From assembly GCF_006385785.1 (NCBI RefSeq), contig NZ_VFSH01000002.1:121393-185392 (forward strand): a stretch of 64,000 nucleotides of DNA. Reading direction: 5' to 3'. Made by a program: the position numbers and the translations under genes. The notes below the pieces were generated by a model, which saw only the letters and a program-made list of their open reading frames with translations, searched no databases and was not told the origin of the DNA. The stretch is from Streptococcus shenyangsis (lineage in GTDB: Bacteria; Bacillota; Bacilli; Lactobacillales; Streptococcaceae). Positions 28,299-38,089 of this stretch are shown here, one piece after another (within the stretch, counting starts at the first letter, position 1; every line of letters starts with the position of its first letter).

Positions 28299-28327
28299 TA
28301 AAAAGACCGGATTTCTCCGATCTTTTT
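28299..28327 (-). terminator. Terminator of spxB
   Basis: AAAAAGATCGGA-GAAA-TCCGGTCTTTTT on the minus strand, 17 nt after the spxB stop. Confidence 0.88.
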
Positions 28328-28343
28328 AAGTTCCACGAAGGAA

Positions 28344-30119
28344 TTATTTAATTGCGCGTGATTGCAAACCTTCTTCTTCCAAGAAGAGACGGAATGGTAC
28401 GAGTTCTTCTGCTTCGTATTTTTCCTTGAAGGCTTTGATAGCTTCTTCTGAGTGAAGTTTTGGATCCAATTCAAGTACTTCTACTGGAAGTGGACGGTGG
28501 TGAGTGATGCGAGCATCGATAACAACAGTTTTACCTTCTTTGTTCAATTTAACAGCTTCTGCAACAACTGCATCGATGTCTTCGATACGGTCAACTGTAA
28601 ATCCAACAGCTCCTTGAGCTTCAGCGATTTTCGCATAGTCAGCATTAGGGAAGTCACAACCAAACAAGTGTTTGTTTGTGTCTTCGTATTTGTCCTTGAT
28701 GAAGGCATATTTACCATTTGAGAAGACAACGTTGATAACTGGAAGGTCGTATTGAACGTTTGTGATAACGTCTGGGTAGCACATGTTGAATGCACCGTCA
28801 CCCATGATGTTCCATACTTGGCGATCTGGATTGTCTTTCTTAGCAGCGATACCACCAGGAAGGGCAATACCCATTGTCGCAAAGAGTGGAGATGTACGCC
28901 ACATGTTCTTAGGTGTCATGTGAAGGTGACGAGTAGATGTTTGAGTAGTGTCACCTACGTCGATTGAGTAGATAGCGTCTTGATCAGCATGTTTGTTGAT
29001 TGCATTGTAAACTTGATACAATTGCAATTCACCCTCAGTTTTACCTTCGAGTTTGTCCATGTAATCACGCCAGTTTTGGTTGTTCTTAACGTTTGCACGC
29101 CACCATGGAGTAGATTCAACTGGGTTCACTTTGTCAAGGATAGCTTGTGCTGCTTGACCTGCGTCACCAAGGATTGAAGCGTCAAGGGCATGACGTTTAC
29201 CAAGTTTGTAAGGGTCGATATCCACTTGGATGAATTTTTCAGTGTTTTTGAATGCTTCGTATACTTCAGCAAATGGGAAGTTTGAACCAAGGAAAAGAAC
29301 TGTGTCTGCTTCAAAGACCACTTCGTTGGCTGGTTTCCAACCAACACGGTAAGCAGAACCTGTCAAACCTTCGTAGTTCCATTCGAAAGCTTCGAAGTTT
29401 TTACCAGTAGTGATGATTGGTGCTTTGATTTTACGTGACAATTCAGTGATTACTTCACCAGCTTTAACACCACCGTAACCAGCATAGATAACTGGACGTT
29501 CAGCATTGTTCAAGATTTCAACAGCTTTGTCGATTTCAACTTCGTTCAAAGCAGGAGCGATGAATGAACGTTCGTATGAACCTGATCCATAGTATGAGTT
29601 TTCGTCGATTTCTTGGAAACCAAAGTTTACAGGGATTTCAACGACAGCTGGACCTTTTTTAGAAACTGCAGCACGGCAAGCTTCGTCAATTACTTTTGGT
29701 AATTGCTCAGCGTAAGCTACACGTTTGTTGTATACAGCGATACCGTTGTACATTGGGTTTTGGTTCAATTCTTGGAAGGCATCCATGTTGAGTTCGTTAA
29801 CTGGACGTGATCCAAGGATTGCTAGGAATGGAGTGTTATCCATAGCTGCATCGTAAACACCGTTAATCAAGTGAGTCGCACCTGGACCACCTGAACCAAC
29901 TGCAACCCCGATTGAGCCGCCGAATTTAGCTTGCATAACCGCTGCAAGAGCACCTGTTTCTTCGTGGCGAACTTGCAAGAAGCGGATATCTTTGTCTTCA
30001 GCCAAAGCATCCATCAATGAGCTGAGTGTTCCTGATGGGATACCGTAGATTGTGTCTACGCCCCATGTTTTCAATACGTTGAGCATTGCTGCAGATGCAG
30101 TAATTTTCCCTTGAGTCAT
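28344..30119 (-). CDS. spxB: Pyruvate oxidase SpxB
   Basis: 591 aa thiamine-diphosphate/FAD enzyme. The TPP-binding motif is [20 protein letters not shown] ending in VVFSN near 445-475; the N-terminal [14 protein letters not shown] and [10 protein letters not shown] contain the catalytic Glu; [16 protein letters not shown] lies in the FAD domain. It converts pyruvate, phosphate and oxygen to acetyl phosphate, CO2 and hydrogen peroxide, and is the main peroxide source in pneumococcus. GGAG precedes the ATG at 30119. Two cre-like sites lie upstream. It needs TPP, which links it to the thiamine genes in this window. Confidence 0.97.
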   Translation of the reverse strand: MTQGKITASAAMLNVLKTWGVDTIYGIPSGTLSSLMDALAEDKDIRFLQVRHEETGALAAVMQAKFGGSIGVAVGSGGPGATHLINGVYDAAMDNTPFLAILGSRPVNELNMDAFQELNQNPMYNGIAVYNKRVAYAEQLPKVIDEACRAAVSKKGPAVVEIPVNFGFQEIDENSYYGSGSYERSFIAPALNEVEIDKAVEILNNAERPVIYAGYGGVKAGEVITELSRKIKAPIITTGKNFEAFEWNYEGLTGSAYRVGWKPANEVVFEADTVLFLGSNFPFAEVYEAFKNTEKFIQVDIDPYKLGKRHALDASILGDAGQAAQAILDKVNPVESTPWWRANVKNNQNWRDYMDKLEGKTEGELQLYQVYNAINKHADQDAIYSIDVGDTTQTSTRHLHMTPKNMWRTSPLFATMGIALPGGIAAKKDNPDRQVWNIMGDGAFNMCYPDVITNVQYDLPVINVVFSNGKYAFIKDKYEDTNKHLFGCDFPNADYAKIAEAQGAVGFTVDRIEDIDAVVAEAVKLNKEGKTVVIDARITHHRPLPVEVLELDPKLHSEEAIKAFKEKYEAEELVPFRLFLEEEGLQSRAIK

Positions 30120-30177
30120 AATGATAACTCTCCTTCAAATATTTTTAAATCTACTAAAAAAGTTTCGTATACTTTTT

Positions 30178-30190
30178 TGAAAACGTTTCA
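30178..30190. promoter_or_regulatory. cre-like site in the spxB leader
   Basis: TGAAAACGTTTCA is a near-perfect palindromic CcpA site about 60 nt upstream of the spxB start codon. Confidence 0.75.
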
Positions 30191-30279
30191 GCAAATTTTT
30201 ACTCTACTAATTTACCACATTTAGTTCGACTTTACTAAGAATCTGCTCACAAGTTCTCATTATCTATTACAGTACAGTT

Positions 30280-30293
30280 TGAAAACGTTTTTA
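30280..30293. promoter_or_regulatory. Second cre-like site upstream of spxB
   Basis: TGAAAACGTTTTTA, about 100 bp upstream of the first site; a looping or dual-site arrangement is possible. Confidence 0.6.
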
Positions 30294-30308
30294 GATTCTG
30301 TTTTATAA

Positions 30309-30420
30309 TAATCAATGAAAATTAAAGAGCAAACTAGAAAACTAGCCGCAGGTTGCTCAAAGCACAGCTTTGAGGTTGCAGATAAAGTTGACGTGGTTTG
30401 AAGAAATTTTCGAAGAGTAT
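30309..30420 (-). repeat. Short BOX element between spxB and copA
   Basis: On the minus strand it runs from ATACTCTTCGAAAATTTCTT through CCACGTCAAC to boxC. About 112 bp, lacking the middle part of boxA seen in longer copies. It occupies part of the 322-base spxB-copA gap; the rest is the spxB promoter region. Confidence 0.88.
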
Positions 30421-30443
30421 AAAAAGCGAGCAAGCTCGCTTTT
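30421..30443 (-). terminator. Terminator of the copper operon
   Basis: AAAAGCGAGC-TT-GCTCGCTTTTT on the minus strand, overlapping the copA stop codon. Confidence 0.88.
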
Positions 30444-32685
30444 AATCTATTTTACTAAAGTTTAACAGAAGGGAACTGGTCAAAACAGATACTGAACTAA
30501 AGGCCATGGCTAGACCTGCCAGTTCTGGGTTGAGGGCCAGTCCAACACCTGAAAAGACTCCTGCTGCTATCGGAATTCCAACGACATTGTAGATAAAGGC
30601 CCAGAAAAGATTGAGCAGAATTCGATTAAAGGTTTTCTTACTCATGTCAAAGGCACGAACCACTCCTAAGAGGTTATTAGTTGTCAACACCAAATCTGCT
30701 GACTCGATGGCGATATCTGTTCCAGCTCCCATAGCAATTCCCACATCCGCTACGCTGAGGGCAGGAGCATCATTGATACCATCCCCAACAAAGGCTACTT
30801 TTCCTGACTGTTGCAGTTTATGTATTTCATGAGCTTTTTCTTCTGGCAAGACACCTGCAATGACCTCTTCAATTCCGATTTGATCTGCAATAGCACGCGC
30901 CACACCTGCATTGTCTCCTGTCAGCATGACTGTTTTAAGACCTCGTTTTTTCAACTGACTGATGGCTAGTTTGGCATTTTCCTTAGGGATATCTTGCAGA
31001 GCAAGCAAGCCTTTGATTTCATTGTCTACAGCCAAGAACACAACTGTCTTAGCTTCTTTTTCCAGTTCTTCTAGTTTTTCTTGATAAATGCTAGAAATAT
31101 CCATGCCATCCAGCATTTTAGCATTTCCAAGCAGAACTTGTTTTCCATTGATTTGCCCTGAGACACCTTTTCCGTGCAAAGCTTGGAAATTTTCAACAGT
31201 TTGTAACTCAAGTCCAACTTCACTCGCTCGTTTCACAACGGCTTCAGCCAGTGGGTGTTGAGAAGCTTCTTCCAAGGAGGCTGCCAATCCAAGCACTTCT
31301 ACTTCGTCGCCGATGATATCTGTTACCACAGGTTTCCCTTCCGTCAAAGTTCCAGTCTTATCAAAGACAAGAGTTTGGACTTTCTGGATTTCCTGTAGAA
31401 CCATTCCATTTTTGAGGAGAACTCCCATCTTGGCACTGCGTCCTGTCCCTACCATAAGGGCTGTCGGTGTTGCGAGTCCCAAGGCACAAGGACAGGCGAT
31501 AATCAAAACCGCCACTCCGTAGAGAAGAGAGGACACAAAGCTCGCTCCAAGCACGACTACACTATCTCTCAACAAGACAAACCAAACCCAAAAGGTCACA
31601 ATCCCTAAAATGACAACTGCTGGAACAAAAATCCCTGAAACTTTATCAGTCAAGTCCTGAATCGGAGCACGACTTGTCTGAGCTTTCTTCACAAAATCCA
31701 CAATCTGAGCCAAAACAGTCTCTGAACCAACTTTTTCTGCTCTAAAAACAAGTGTTCCACTATTATTGATGGTTGAACCAATGACGGTATCTCCAACTGT
31801 CTTGTCCACAGGCAGACTCTCACCTGTCACCATAGACTCATCAATACTAGAGATACCTTCTACTACGACACCATCAACAGCAATCTTTTCACCGGGACGC
31901 ACTCGAATCAGGTCACCTACCTTGACTTGTTCCAAAGGAACTTGAACATAGCGATCCTCACGCAAGACTTCTGCTGTTTTAGCCTGCAAGTCCAGCAATT
32001 TCTCCACAGCTTGGGAAGTATTTTTCCGCATTTTCTCCTCAAAAACAGCTCCCAGAAGAACGAAGAAGAAGATAAATGCAGCACTTTCAAAGTAAACGGG
32101 GAGACCAGCGAAGAGGGCAACTAAGCTATAGAAATAGGCCACTAGGGTTCCCAGAGCAACCAAGGTATCCATGTTGGCATTGTGCTTTTTAAAACTAGCC
32201 CAAGCACTTTGGATATAAGGACCACCTGCTACTAGCATAATCGGTGTTGTGGCTAAAAAGGTTCCCCAACGCATAACTTGGTGACTAATTCCTCCTGTCG
32301 ACATCCCAATCATGAGAATCACAAGAGGCACAGTAAAGATACTAGTAATCCAAAAACGCTGTAAAAGTGATAGAGATTTTCGAGTCTTCTCAACTACGGT
32401 ATAACTCCCCTTTTGCATCTTCATGCCACAAGAAAATTCATGTTGACCTAATTCTTGAGGTGTAAATCGAATGACTTTCTCCTCATCTACGCCGATTGGT
32501 TCCAAGATGCCTTCTTCTTCAAATAGAATTTCCTTATAACAGTTTGAAGGTGTCACACGGTGAAAGGTGATCTCAGCAGGAACTCCTTTTTGCAGTTGAA
32601 TGTGGGCTGGATGGTAGCCTTTGTCTGCCGTGATACGGATTTTTTGAACACCATTTTCAAGACTTGCTTTTACAATTTCAGTCAT
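30442..32685 (-). CDS. copA: Copper-exporting P1B-type ATPase CopA
   Basis: 747 aa. In place of the usual CxxC heavy-metal domain, the N-terminus (about 1-95) is a cupredoxin-like domain similar to CupA ([23 protein letters not shown]). P-type ATPase motifs follow: TGES, the metal-site [10 protein letters not shown] near 395-405, the phosphorylation site DKTGT, and [10 protein letters not shown] near 640. It pumps Cu(I) out of the cell and gives copper resistance. It starts 9 nt after cupA with GGAG; third gene of copY-cupA-copA. Confidence 0.96.
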   Translation of the reverse strand: MTEIVKASLENGVQKIRITADKGYHPAHIQLQKGVPAEITFHRVTPSNCYKEILFEEEGILEPIGVDEEKVIRFTPQELGQHEFSCGMKMQKGSYTVVEKTRKSLSLLQRFWITSIFTVPLVILMIGMSTGGISHQVMRWGTFLATTPIMLVAGGPYIQSAWASFKKHNANMDTLVALGTLVAYFYSLVALFAGLPVYFESAAFIFFFVLLGAVFEEKMRKNTSQAVEKLLDLQAKTAEVLREDRYVQVPLEQVKVGDLIRVRPGEKIAVDGVVVEGISSIDESMVTGESLPVDKTVGDTVIGSTINNSGTLVFRAEKVGSETVLAQIVDFVKKAQTSRAPIQDLTDKVSGIFVPAVVILGIVTFWVWFVLLRDSVVVLGASFVSSLLYGVAVLIIACPCALGLATPTALMVGTGRSAKMGVLLKNGMVLQEIQKVQTLVFDKTGTLTEGKPVVTDIIGDEVEVLGLAASLEEASQHPLAEAVVKRASEVGLELQTVENFQALHGKGVSGQINGKQVLLGNAKMLDGMDISSIYQEKLEELEKEAKTVVFLAVDNEIKGLLALQDIPKENAKLAISQLKKRGLKTVMLTGDNAGVARAIADQIGIEEVIAGVLPEEKAHEIHKLQQSGKVAFVGDGINDAPALSVADVGIAMGAGTDIAIESADLVLTTNNLLGVVRAFDMSKKTFNRILLNLFWAFIYNVVGIPIAAGVFSGVGLALNPELAGLAMAFSSVSVLTSSLLLNFSKID

Positions 32686-32694
32686 ATCATTCTC

Positions 32695-33066
32695 CTATTC
32701 TACAATCATCTTGCCGTGCATCATATTCATGCCACAAGAGAAACCATACTCTCCAGCCTGCTCAGGCGTGATTTCCACTACATACTCTTCCCCCATTGGC
32801 AGGTCCGCATGAACACCAAAGTCTGGAAAAACAATTTGATCCAGACAGGGTGAAGGGTCTTTACGGTCAAAGACAATGCGGGCTGGCACTGATTTTTTGA
32901 GGATAATCAACTCAGGCGTATAGCCTCCCATGACTTCCACTCGAATCTCTTGGTAGCCCTTTTTTTGCTGGGCCTTTTGTCCAGATTTTTCAGGCTTTTT
33001 GAAAAACCAAAACAAGATAAACGCGATAAGGGCAATACAAATAATGGTTACAATAATATTCAACAT
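32695..33066 (-). CDS. cupA: Membrane-anchored copper chaperone CupA
   Basis: 123 aa. One N-terminal membrane segment (IIVTIICIALIAFILFWFF, about 3-22), a KKPEKSGQKAQQKKG linker, then a cupredoxin domain with PCLDQIVFPDFG and a C-terminal methionine-rich CGMNMMHGKM that bind Cu(I). In pneumococcus CupA passes copper to CopA. The CGM.M pattern is shared with the N-terminal domain of CopA, indicating a common origin. 10 nt separate it from copY. Confidence 0.93.
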   Translation of the reverse strand: MLNIIVTIICIALIAFILFWFFKKPEKSGQKAQQKKGYQEIRVEVMGGYTPELIILKKSVPARIVFDRKDPSPCLDQIVFPDFGVHADLPMGEEYVVEITPEQAGEYGFSCGMNMMHGKMIVE

Positions 33067-33076
33067 GACGTCTCCT

Positions 33077-33472
33077 TTACATACAATTACATTTCACTTC
33101 TGTTACAGCGCTTGATTTCTTCTCAGAAATCACAGCTTCCAAGTCTTCCAAATCAGCCTGAGTAAAATCACATTCAGCAATCAAATCAGCCAACAAGTTC
33201 TTAATCCTACGAGAACAAACCTTGTCCTTGATATCTTGGACAAGTAAATCCCGACTTTGCTCCAAAGTTAAAAGGGCTGAATAGACAAAGAACTTGCCTT
33301 CTTTTTTCCTTGTCAGACACTCTTTCTCAACCAAACGAGCCAAAAGAGTTTGAATGGTTGACTTGGACCAGTCGAACCGCTCCGCCAGAACCCTGATCAA
33401 ATCCGTACTGGTCTGCTTTCCTTGCATCCAAATAATCTTCATGACCTGCCATTCTGCATCTGAAATCTGCAT
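33077..33472 (-). CDS. copY: Copper-responsive repressor CopY
   Basis: 131 aa from ATG 33472, which has AGGAGG 7 nt upstream; a GTG six bases earlier is too close to that site. BlaI/MecI-type winged helix (ISDAEWQVMKIIWMQGKQTS, and TIQTLLARLVEKECLTRKKEG) in the N-terminal half, and a C-terminal CNC that binds metal. Only a single CxC is present rather than CxCx4CxC, as known for pneumococcal CopY. Zn-bound CopY represses the operon; Cu(I) releases it. Two cop boxes flank the promoter. Confidence 0.95.
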   Translation of the reverse strand: MQISDAEWQVMKIIWMQGKQTSTDLIRVLAERFDWSKSTIQTLLARLVEKECLTRKKEGKFFVYSALLTLEQSRDLLVQDIKDKVCSRRIKNLLADLIAECDFTQADLEDLEAVISEKKSSAVTEVKCNCM

Positions 33473-33491
33473 AATCACACCTCCTAAAATC

Positions 33492-33501
33492 TACATTTGT
33501 C
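33492..33501 (-). promoter_or_regulatory. cop box 1
   Basis: GACAAATGTA on the minus strand matches the CopY operator core KACANNTGTA, downstream of the -10. Confidence 0.85.
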
Positions 33502-33514
33502 AATTACAGTTATT

Positions 33515-33543
33515 AGTATACTTCTAAAATCTACATTTGTCAA
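33515..33543 (-). promoter_or_regulatory. Promoter of copY-cupA-copA
   Basis: TTGACA (33538-33543), 17-nt spacer, TATACT (33515-33520) on the minus strand; the -35 overlaps cop box 2. Confidence 0.88.
33532..33541 (-). promoter_or_regulatory. cop box 2
   Basis: A second GACAAATGTA exactly 40 bp upstream of the first, overlapping the -35 hexamer. Both copies share the longer context TTGACAAATGTAGATTTTAG-like sequence. Confidence 0.85.
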
Positions 33544-33659
33544 CTATTAAATTAATCTTTTCTTTGAAAAATAGAATTTTAATCATTTGAAAAACAATTT
33601 TCAGTCAAATCTTACTATATAAACTATAAAAATATGCTATACTAAAGAAAAAAGAAAAC

Positions 33660-33745
33660 AACCACTAGGGGTGCGTAAAGCTGAGATTAACAACTGTTAG
33701 ACCCTTTGACTCAATCTAGGTCATGCTAGCTGATGGAAGTGGAAA
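33660..33745 (+). promoter_or_regulatory. TPP riboswitch upstream of thiD
   Basis: Conserved THI-element segments are present: ACTAGGGGTGC, GCTGAGATT, ACCCTTTGACTCAATCTAGG and CATGCTAGCTGATGGAAG. Ligand-bound RNA would lower thiD expression. The 92 nt between aptamer and start include GACTAGCAGTC, a likely expression platform; no strong terminator is visible, so translation control is possible. Confidence 0.93.
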
Positions 33746-33837
33746 TGATAATGGGGACTAGCAGTCTTCTATTGCCTTTCTAAAACAGACCAGCTTATTC
33801 TTAAGAATACAAACTTCAGTTGGTTGGGAGGTTTTAG

Positions 33838-34629
33838 ATGACTTATTTACCCGTTGCTTTGACCATTGCTGGTACTGACCCTAGCGGTGGTGCTGGTATT
33901 ATGGCTGATTTAAAGTCGTTCCAAGCTAGAAATGTCTATGGAATGGCCGTTGTGACCAGTCTTGTCGCTCAAAATACCAGAGGCGTTCAGCTAATCGAGC
34001 ACGTTTCTCCTCAAATGTTGAAAGCCCAATTGGACAGTGTCTTTTCAGATATCAAGCCTCAGGCTGTAAAAACTGGGATGTTGGCAACTACTGAAATTAT
34101 GGAAATCATCCAGCCCTATCTTAAAAAGCTGGATTGTCCCTACGTCCTTGACCCTGTTATGGTCGCTACGAGTGGTGACACCCTGATTGATACTAGTGCC
34201 AGAACCTACCTAAAAACAAACCTGCTTCCCCTTGCAAGCATTATCACACCCAATCTTCCTGAGGCAGAAGAAATTGTTGGTTTTTCAATCCATGATCCCG
34301 AAGACATGCAGCGTGCTGGTCGCCTGATTTTAAAAGAATTTGGTCCTCAGTCTGTGGTCATCAAAGGTGGACATCTCGAAGGCGGTGCCAAGGATTTCCT
34401 CTTTACCAAGGATGAGCAATTTGTCTGGGAAAGCCCACGAATTCAAACCTGTCACACCCATGGTACTGGATGTACCTTTGCTGCAGTGATTACGGCTGAA
34501 CTAGCCAAGGGGAAAACCCTCTATCAAGCAGTCGATAAAGCCAAGGCCTTTATCACGAAAGCCATCCAAGACGCCCCTCAACTCGGTCATGGTTCTGGCC
34601 CAGTCAACCATACAAGCTTTAAAGATTAA
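33838..34629 (+). CDS. thiD: Hydroxymethylpyrimidine/phosphomethylpyrimidine kinase ThiD
   Basis: 263 aa ribokinase-fold enzyme: LTIAGTDPSGGAGIMADLKS near 8-27, LDPVMVATSGD near 103-113 and the anion-hole/catalytic THGTGCTFAAVITAEL near 208-223. It phosphorylates HMP twice to HMP-PP for thiamine synthesis. GGGAGG precedes the ATG. It is alone on the plus strand with its own TPP riboswitch, convergent with the ykoEDC-tenA-thiWME operon. Confidence 0.95.
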   Translation: MTYLPVALTIAGTDPSGGAGIMADLKSFQARNVYGMAVVTSLVAQNTRGVQLIEHVSPQMLKAQLDSVFSDIKPQAVKTGMLATTEIMEIIQPYLKKLDCPYVLDPVMVATSGDTLIDTSARTYLKTNLLPLASIITPNLPEAEEIVGFSIHDPEDMQRAGRLILKEFGPQSVVIKGGHLEGGAKDFLFTKDEQFVWESPRIQTCHTHGTGCTFAAVITAELAKGKTLYQAVDKAKAFITKAIQDAPQLGHGSGPVNHTSFKD

Positions 34630-34630
34630 A

Positions 34631-34672
34631 AAAACTCTCTAGTTCCCACTTTAAGGGAATTAGAGAGTTTTT
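34631..34672 (+). terminator. Terminator of thiD
   Basis: AAACTCTCTAGTTCCC pairs with GGGAATTAGAGAGTTT around ACTTTAA, then T-run. Confidence 0.9.
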
Positions 34673-34774
34673 ATACTTCTTCAAACTACGTCAGTTTTAT
34701 CTGCAATCTCAAAGTTGTGTTTTGAGCAAGCTGCGACTAGCTTCCTAGTTTGCTCTTTGATTTTCATTGAGTAT
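34672..34774 (+). repeat. Short BOX element between thiD and thiE
   Basis: It reads TATACTTCTTCAAACTACGT at the boxA end and TTTGATTTTCATTGAGTATT at the boxC end, with CTCAAAGT/GTTTTGAG inside. About 103 bp, oriented along the plus strand, unlike the other copies in the window. Confidence 0.88.
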
Positions 34775-34777
34775 TCA

Positions 34778-35410
34778 TTAGAAAATAATATCATCCAACT
34801 TTGTCAAAAAGTCTTGCGTTTTTGCCTCAATATCTTCTGCCTGCATCAAATCACGTACGACTGCTACTCCAGCTATGCCAGTGCCAACAAGCTGGTCAAT
34901 GTTCTCTGACGTCAAGCCTCCGATAGCAACTACTGGAATGGCGACCCTTTGGCAAATTGTTTTCAAGGTTGAAATCAAGGTGATGGGTGCATTTTCCTTG
35001 GTGGTTGTCGGAAAAATGGCTCCTGTCCCCAAGTAATCTGCTCCCCCTTCTTCTGCCTCGAGGGCTCTTTTTACCGTTTTAGCTGTGACACCGACGATTT
35101 TTTCAGGTCCCAAGACTTGTCTGGCAACCGAAACGGGTAGTTCATCGTCTCCGATATGCAGACCTGCAGCATCAACTGCAAGACAGACATCCAAACGATC
35201 ATCGATGATCAAGGGTATATTGTAGGCATCTGTTATTTCCTTGACTTCTTTTGCCAGTTGATAATATTGATTAGTTGTGAGAGTTTTTTCTCGTAATTGG
35301 ACTAGGGTGACACCTGCACGGCAGGCCGTCTCAACCTTTTCAAGAAAACTTTCCAAGGAATCTTGGTAGCGATTGGTTACCAGATACAGTCTAAGTACCT
35401 CTCTATTCAT
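34778..35410 (-). CDS. thiE: Thiamine-phosphate synthase ThiE (copy 2)
   Basis: 210 aa from ATG 35410 ([18 protein letters not shown]); it overlaps thiM by 8 nt, which argues against the longer reading from 35431. TIM-barrel motifs: LVQLREKTL near 42-50, [19 protein letters not shown] near 70-88, and [15 protein letters not shown]. It joins HMP-PP and thiazole phosphate to thiamine phosphate. The usual NDR and HVGQ segments read DDR and HIGD here, so this copy is the more divergent one. Last gene of the ykoE-D-C-tenA-thiW-thiM-thiE operon. Confidence 0.92.
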   Translation of the reverse strand: MNREVLRLYLVTNRYQDSLESFLEKVETACRAGVTLVQLREKTLTTNQYYQLAKEVKEITDAYNIPLIIDDRLDVCLAVDAAGLHIGDDELPVSVARQVLGPEKIVGVTAKTVKRALEAEEGGADYLGTGAIFPTTTKENAPITLISTLKTICQRVAIPVVAIGGLTSENIDQLVGTGIAGVAVVRDLMQAEDIEAKTQDFLTKLDDIIF

Positions 35411-36206
35411 AAACCTCTCCTTTGATGGCATCTAGCCAGTTTTCATCTCTTTTGAGGAGCGAAAGCTGATTGAGCACTTGGTAGCGAAATTCTTCCAATC
35501 CCATTCCTTGGACAACTATTCTCTCAGCAGAGATATTGAGATAAGAGACCGCTAAGCAGGAAGCTTCAAATCCAGTCTTTCCTTGGCTGAGAAAAACAGC
35601 TGTTAAAGCTCCAACCAAGTCTCCTGTCCCTGTTATCCAGTCTAATTCTGCACATCCATTTCCCAGTACAGCAACCTGATTCTCTGAAACGATGAGATCC
35701 TTGGGGCCTGTGACTAAGAATGATATACCTGGATAGGTCTGACACCAGTCTTTCAAGACTTGAAGTAAATCCTCAGTTTCTTGATCTTTAGCACTCGCAT
35801 CGACCCCAACGCCGTGGTGTTTTAAGCCGACAAGACTTCGAATTTCCGACATGTTTCCTTTAAGGATCGTAGGTCTATAGTCTAAAAGGTCTTTAACTAA
35901 GCTCTTACGAATGGGCGACGCTGTTACGCCAACCGCATCTACTACCATCGGGAGAGAAGATTGGTTTGCATACGAAGCTGCCATACGGATTGCTTTTTCC
36001 TTCTCAGCAGACAAATGCCCCAAATTGATGAAAAGTGCCTGGCTTTGCTTAGTAAAATCAAGAACCTCACGGGGATCATCTGCCATAACTGGTTTGCATC
36101 CTAGAGCCAAAATCCCATTTGCTAGCATTTCACAGGAAATCTCATTGGTAATGCAGTGAATGAGGGAAGTCGTTCCCAGAGGAAAAGGATTTGATAATTC
36201 CAGCAT
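35403..36206 (-). CDS. thiM: Hydroxyethylthiazole kinase ThiM (copy 2), Asp variant
   Basis: 267 aa ribokinase-like enzyme that phosphorylates 4-methyl-5-hydroxyethylthiazole. N-terminal [33 protein letters not shown] is characteristic (positions about 15-48). The nucleotide/catalytic loop reads [16 protein letters not shown] near 208-223; the other ThiM copy and most family members have Cys (GTGC) at this place, while Asp is the ribokinase-type catalytic base. It overlaps thiE by 8 nt and thiW by 1 nt, so translation is coupled. Confidence 0.92.
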   Translation of the reverse strand: MLELSNPFPLGTTSLIHCITNEISCEMLANGILALGCKPVMADDPREVLDFTKQSQALFINLGHLSAEKEKAIRMAASYANQSSLPMVVDAVGVTASPIRKSLVKDLLDYRPTILKGNMSEIRSLVGLKHHGVGVDASAKDQETEDLLQVLKDWCQTYPGISFLVTGPKDLIVSENQVAVLGNGCAELDWITGTGDLVGALTAVFLSQGKTGFEASCLAVSYLNISAERIVVQGMGLEEFRYQVLNQLSLLKRDENWLDAIKGEVYE

Positions 36207-36730
36207 CAGTCTATCCCTTCAGCAAAGAAATATCCCTGCACTTTTTTAAAGAATTCCTGCTTGATTAAAAATCGAAAGGCAATAAAGGAAATCGCTGTAC
36301 CAATCAAGGTTGCTCCGAAAAATCGAGGCGTGTAGATAAACCAGCTAAGCTTAGCAGCTGATCCTGTAAAGAGTACCATAACAGGATAGGAAACAATAGA
36401 ACCAATAACACCTGTTCCCAAAATTTCTCCCAAGGCAGAAAAGTAAAATTTTCGACCGTACTTATAAAAGAGTCCTGCAAGGAGGGCTCCAAAAGTCGCT
36501 CCTGTGAGAGCTAAAGGCGGAATTCCTTGAGTCGTCATACGAATAAAGGCTGTCACTGTAGCCATAGCCAAGGCATAAACAGGTCCCATCATGATTCCTG
36601 CTAGAATATTGACTACACTGGACATCGGTGCCATTCCCTCAATTCGAAAGATAGGCGTAAGGACTACATCAAGGGCAATCATCATGGATAAAATGGTTAA
36701 TTTGTGAACCTGTAATTGGTGCTTTCTCAT
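36206..36730 (-). CDS. thiW: ThiW, predicted thiazole-specific ECF transporter S-component
   Basis: 174 aa with about five membrane segments. [20 protein letters not shown] and [25 protein letters not shown] match the ThiW family, an energy-coupling-factor substrate-binding protein assigned to the thiazole precursor from genomic context with thiM. It would use an EcfT/EcfA module, either YkoCD upstream or a shared one elsewhere. One-base overlap with thiM supports a joint thiazole uptake and phosphorylation role. Confidence 0.9.
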   Translation of the reverse strand: MRKHQLQVHKLTILSMMIALDVVLTPIFRIEGMAPMSSVVNILAGIMMGPVYALAMATVTAFIRMTTQGIPPLALTGATFGALLAGLFYKYGRKFYFSALGEILGTGVIGSIVSYPVMVLFTGSAAKLSWFIYTPRFFGATLIGTAISFIAFRFLIKQEFFKKVQGYFFAEGID

Positions 36731-36737
36731 GTTTCTA

Positions 36738-37427
36738 TTATTCCCCTTTTTCTAAAGACTGTAAATCGCTCTTCCATGTCTGATGTTGGTAAGCCATTTC
36801 CCAAAACTTGGCTTCCATATGAACACTAATGCGGAAGGCTTCTAGCATTTTTTTCTTGTCTGTCTCGTCACTTTCTCGATAGAGTTGATTGACCAATGCT
36901 CCCTCCTCTCTGATCTGCTGCTCCAACTCATCCGTAATATAGGTTTCAATCCATTGTTGGTAGAGAGGATTTGGTGATGGTTTAAGATTAAGTGATTTGC
37001 CTATATCATGGTATAACCAAGGACAAGGCAGCAAACTTGCAAAGGCAATGCTCAAATTTGGCTCTGCAAATTGCCGATAAATGTGAGAAATGTAATGATA
37101 GCAGGCGGGAGCGATTGGATGTTGCTCCATTTCCTGATCACTGATTTCCAATTCCTTGAAAAATTGTTGGCGGATAAATAACTCACCCTCCACTAGACTC
37201 TGAGCATTTTGTTTCAAGAGTCTTTTCATCTCTTGATTCGAAGTCTTATCAGCCAAAAGGTGATAGATTTCTGAGAAGGCCTTCAGATAGTAAGCATCCT
37301 GAATCAGGTAATAGCGGAAAATCGCAGGGTCTAAATCTCCCTCTTGTAATTGTAAAATAAAGGGATGATGAAAAGAAGTCTGCCAAGCTTCCTTGGATAA
37401 TTCCATCGCAATATCTGTAAATTCCAT
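36738..37427 (-). CDS. tenA: TenA, thiaminase II type, Cys form (copy 2)
   Basis: 229 aa all-helical TenA protein. LLPCPWLYHDIG near 145-156 holds the active-site cysteine (LLPCYWLY in B. subtilis TenA), with the nearby YHYISHIYRQ and LYQQWIETY segments. TenA_C enzymes hydrolyse aminopyrimidine breakdown products or thiamine to recover HMP. It lies between ykoC and thiW in the riboswitch-led operon. Confidence 0.92.
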   Translation of the reverse strand: MEFTDIAMELSKEAWQTSFHHPFILQLQEGDLDPAIFRYYLIQDAYYLKAFSEIYHLLADKTSNQEMKRLLKQNAQSLVEGELFIRQQFFKELEISDQEMEQHPIAPACYHYISHIYRQFAEPNLSIAFASLLPCPWLYHDIGKSLNLKPSPNPLYQQWIETYITDELEQQIREEGALVNQLYRESDETDKKKMLEAFRISVHMEAKFWEMAYQHQTWKSDLQSLEKGE

Positions 37428-37437
37428 AATAACTCCT

Positions 37438-38088
37438 TTATAAAAATAGACTGGTCTGAAGCAATAAAAAGAAAAGCAGGTAGATTAATGTTGTTTTTTT
37501 AGGAATATTAAAAGTCCTATAGCTATTCTTCAACTGTGCATGTTCGTCATATCCGTGCGCAGATAGAGCTCTCAGGTAAAGATGGCGCCATCTAAAGACC
37601 GTCATCAAAACCTTGCTGTAAATCAAGGGCGACCAAAAATGCAGTTCTTGACCACGTAATAGGCAAGCTTCTTTGAGAGACTTAATTTCTTGCTGAATGA
37701 GGGGGAAGGAATTGAATACCACAATCAAGGCATAGGCCCAAGAACGTGATAGCCCCTTTTGAGTCAAGTACAAGAGAAGCTCTTTTAGGGAAATAGAGGA
37801 AACAAAGACAAGGCCTATACAAACTGTCACAAAGGCCCTCGTTCCAAGCATAACTGCCTGCGAAGCATCTCCATGTAACTGAACTGCCCAGTAGTTGGCC
37901 AAAGATGGCAAAATGGCGAGTAGAATCATCCAAGCCAACATCTTAAATCGACGGTAATAGAGCATAAAGAGAATACAAAATGCAACTACCGAGAGATTAA
38001 GAGGAATCGAAGGAATGAAAGATGTTTCCAAGGATAAAATCAGCAAGAAGAGACCGATAATCGGTGTCTGGGTTGCTACTTTGACCAT
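37438..38088 (-). CDS. ykoC: YkoC-type ECF transporter transmembrane protein (EcfT)
   Basis: 216 aa with about five membrane segments and the EcfT coupling region in EACLLRGQELHFWSPLIYSK and the ALSAHGYDEHAQ motif near 185-196. It links the S-component YkoE to the ATPase YkoD. Starts 1 nt after ykoD. Confidence 0.9.
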   Translation of the reverse strand: MVKVATQTPIIGLFLLILSLETSFIPSIPLNLSVVAFCILFMLYYRRFKMLAWMILLAILPSLANYWAVQLHGDASQAVMLGTRAFVTVCIGLVFVSSISLKELLLYLTQKGLSRSWAYALIVVFNSFPLIQQEIKSLKEACLLRGQELHFWSPLIYSKVLMTVFRWRHLYLRALSAHGYDEHAQLKNSYRTFNIPKKTTLIYLLFFLLLQTSLFL

Positions 38089-38089
38089 A

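Noticed and set aside
28544..29347. Several 65-112 codon frames inside and opposite spxB
   Set aside because: They overlap a highly conserved enzyme gene in other frames and lack ribosome-binding sites.
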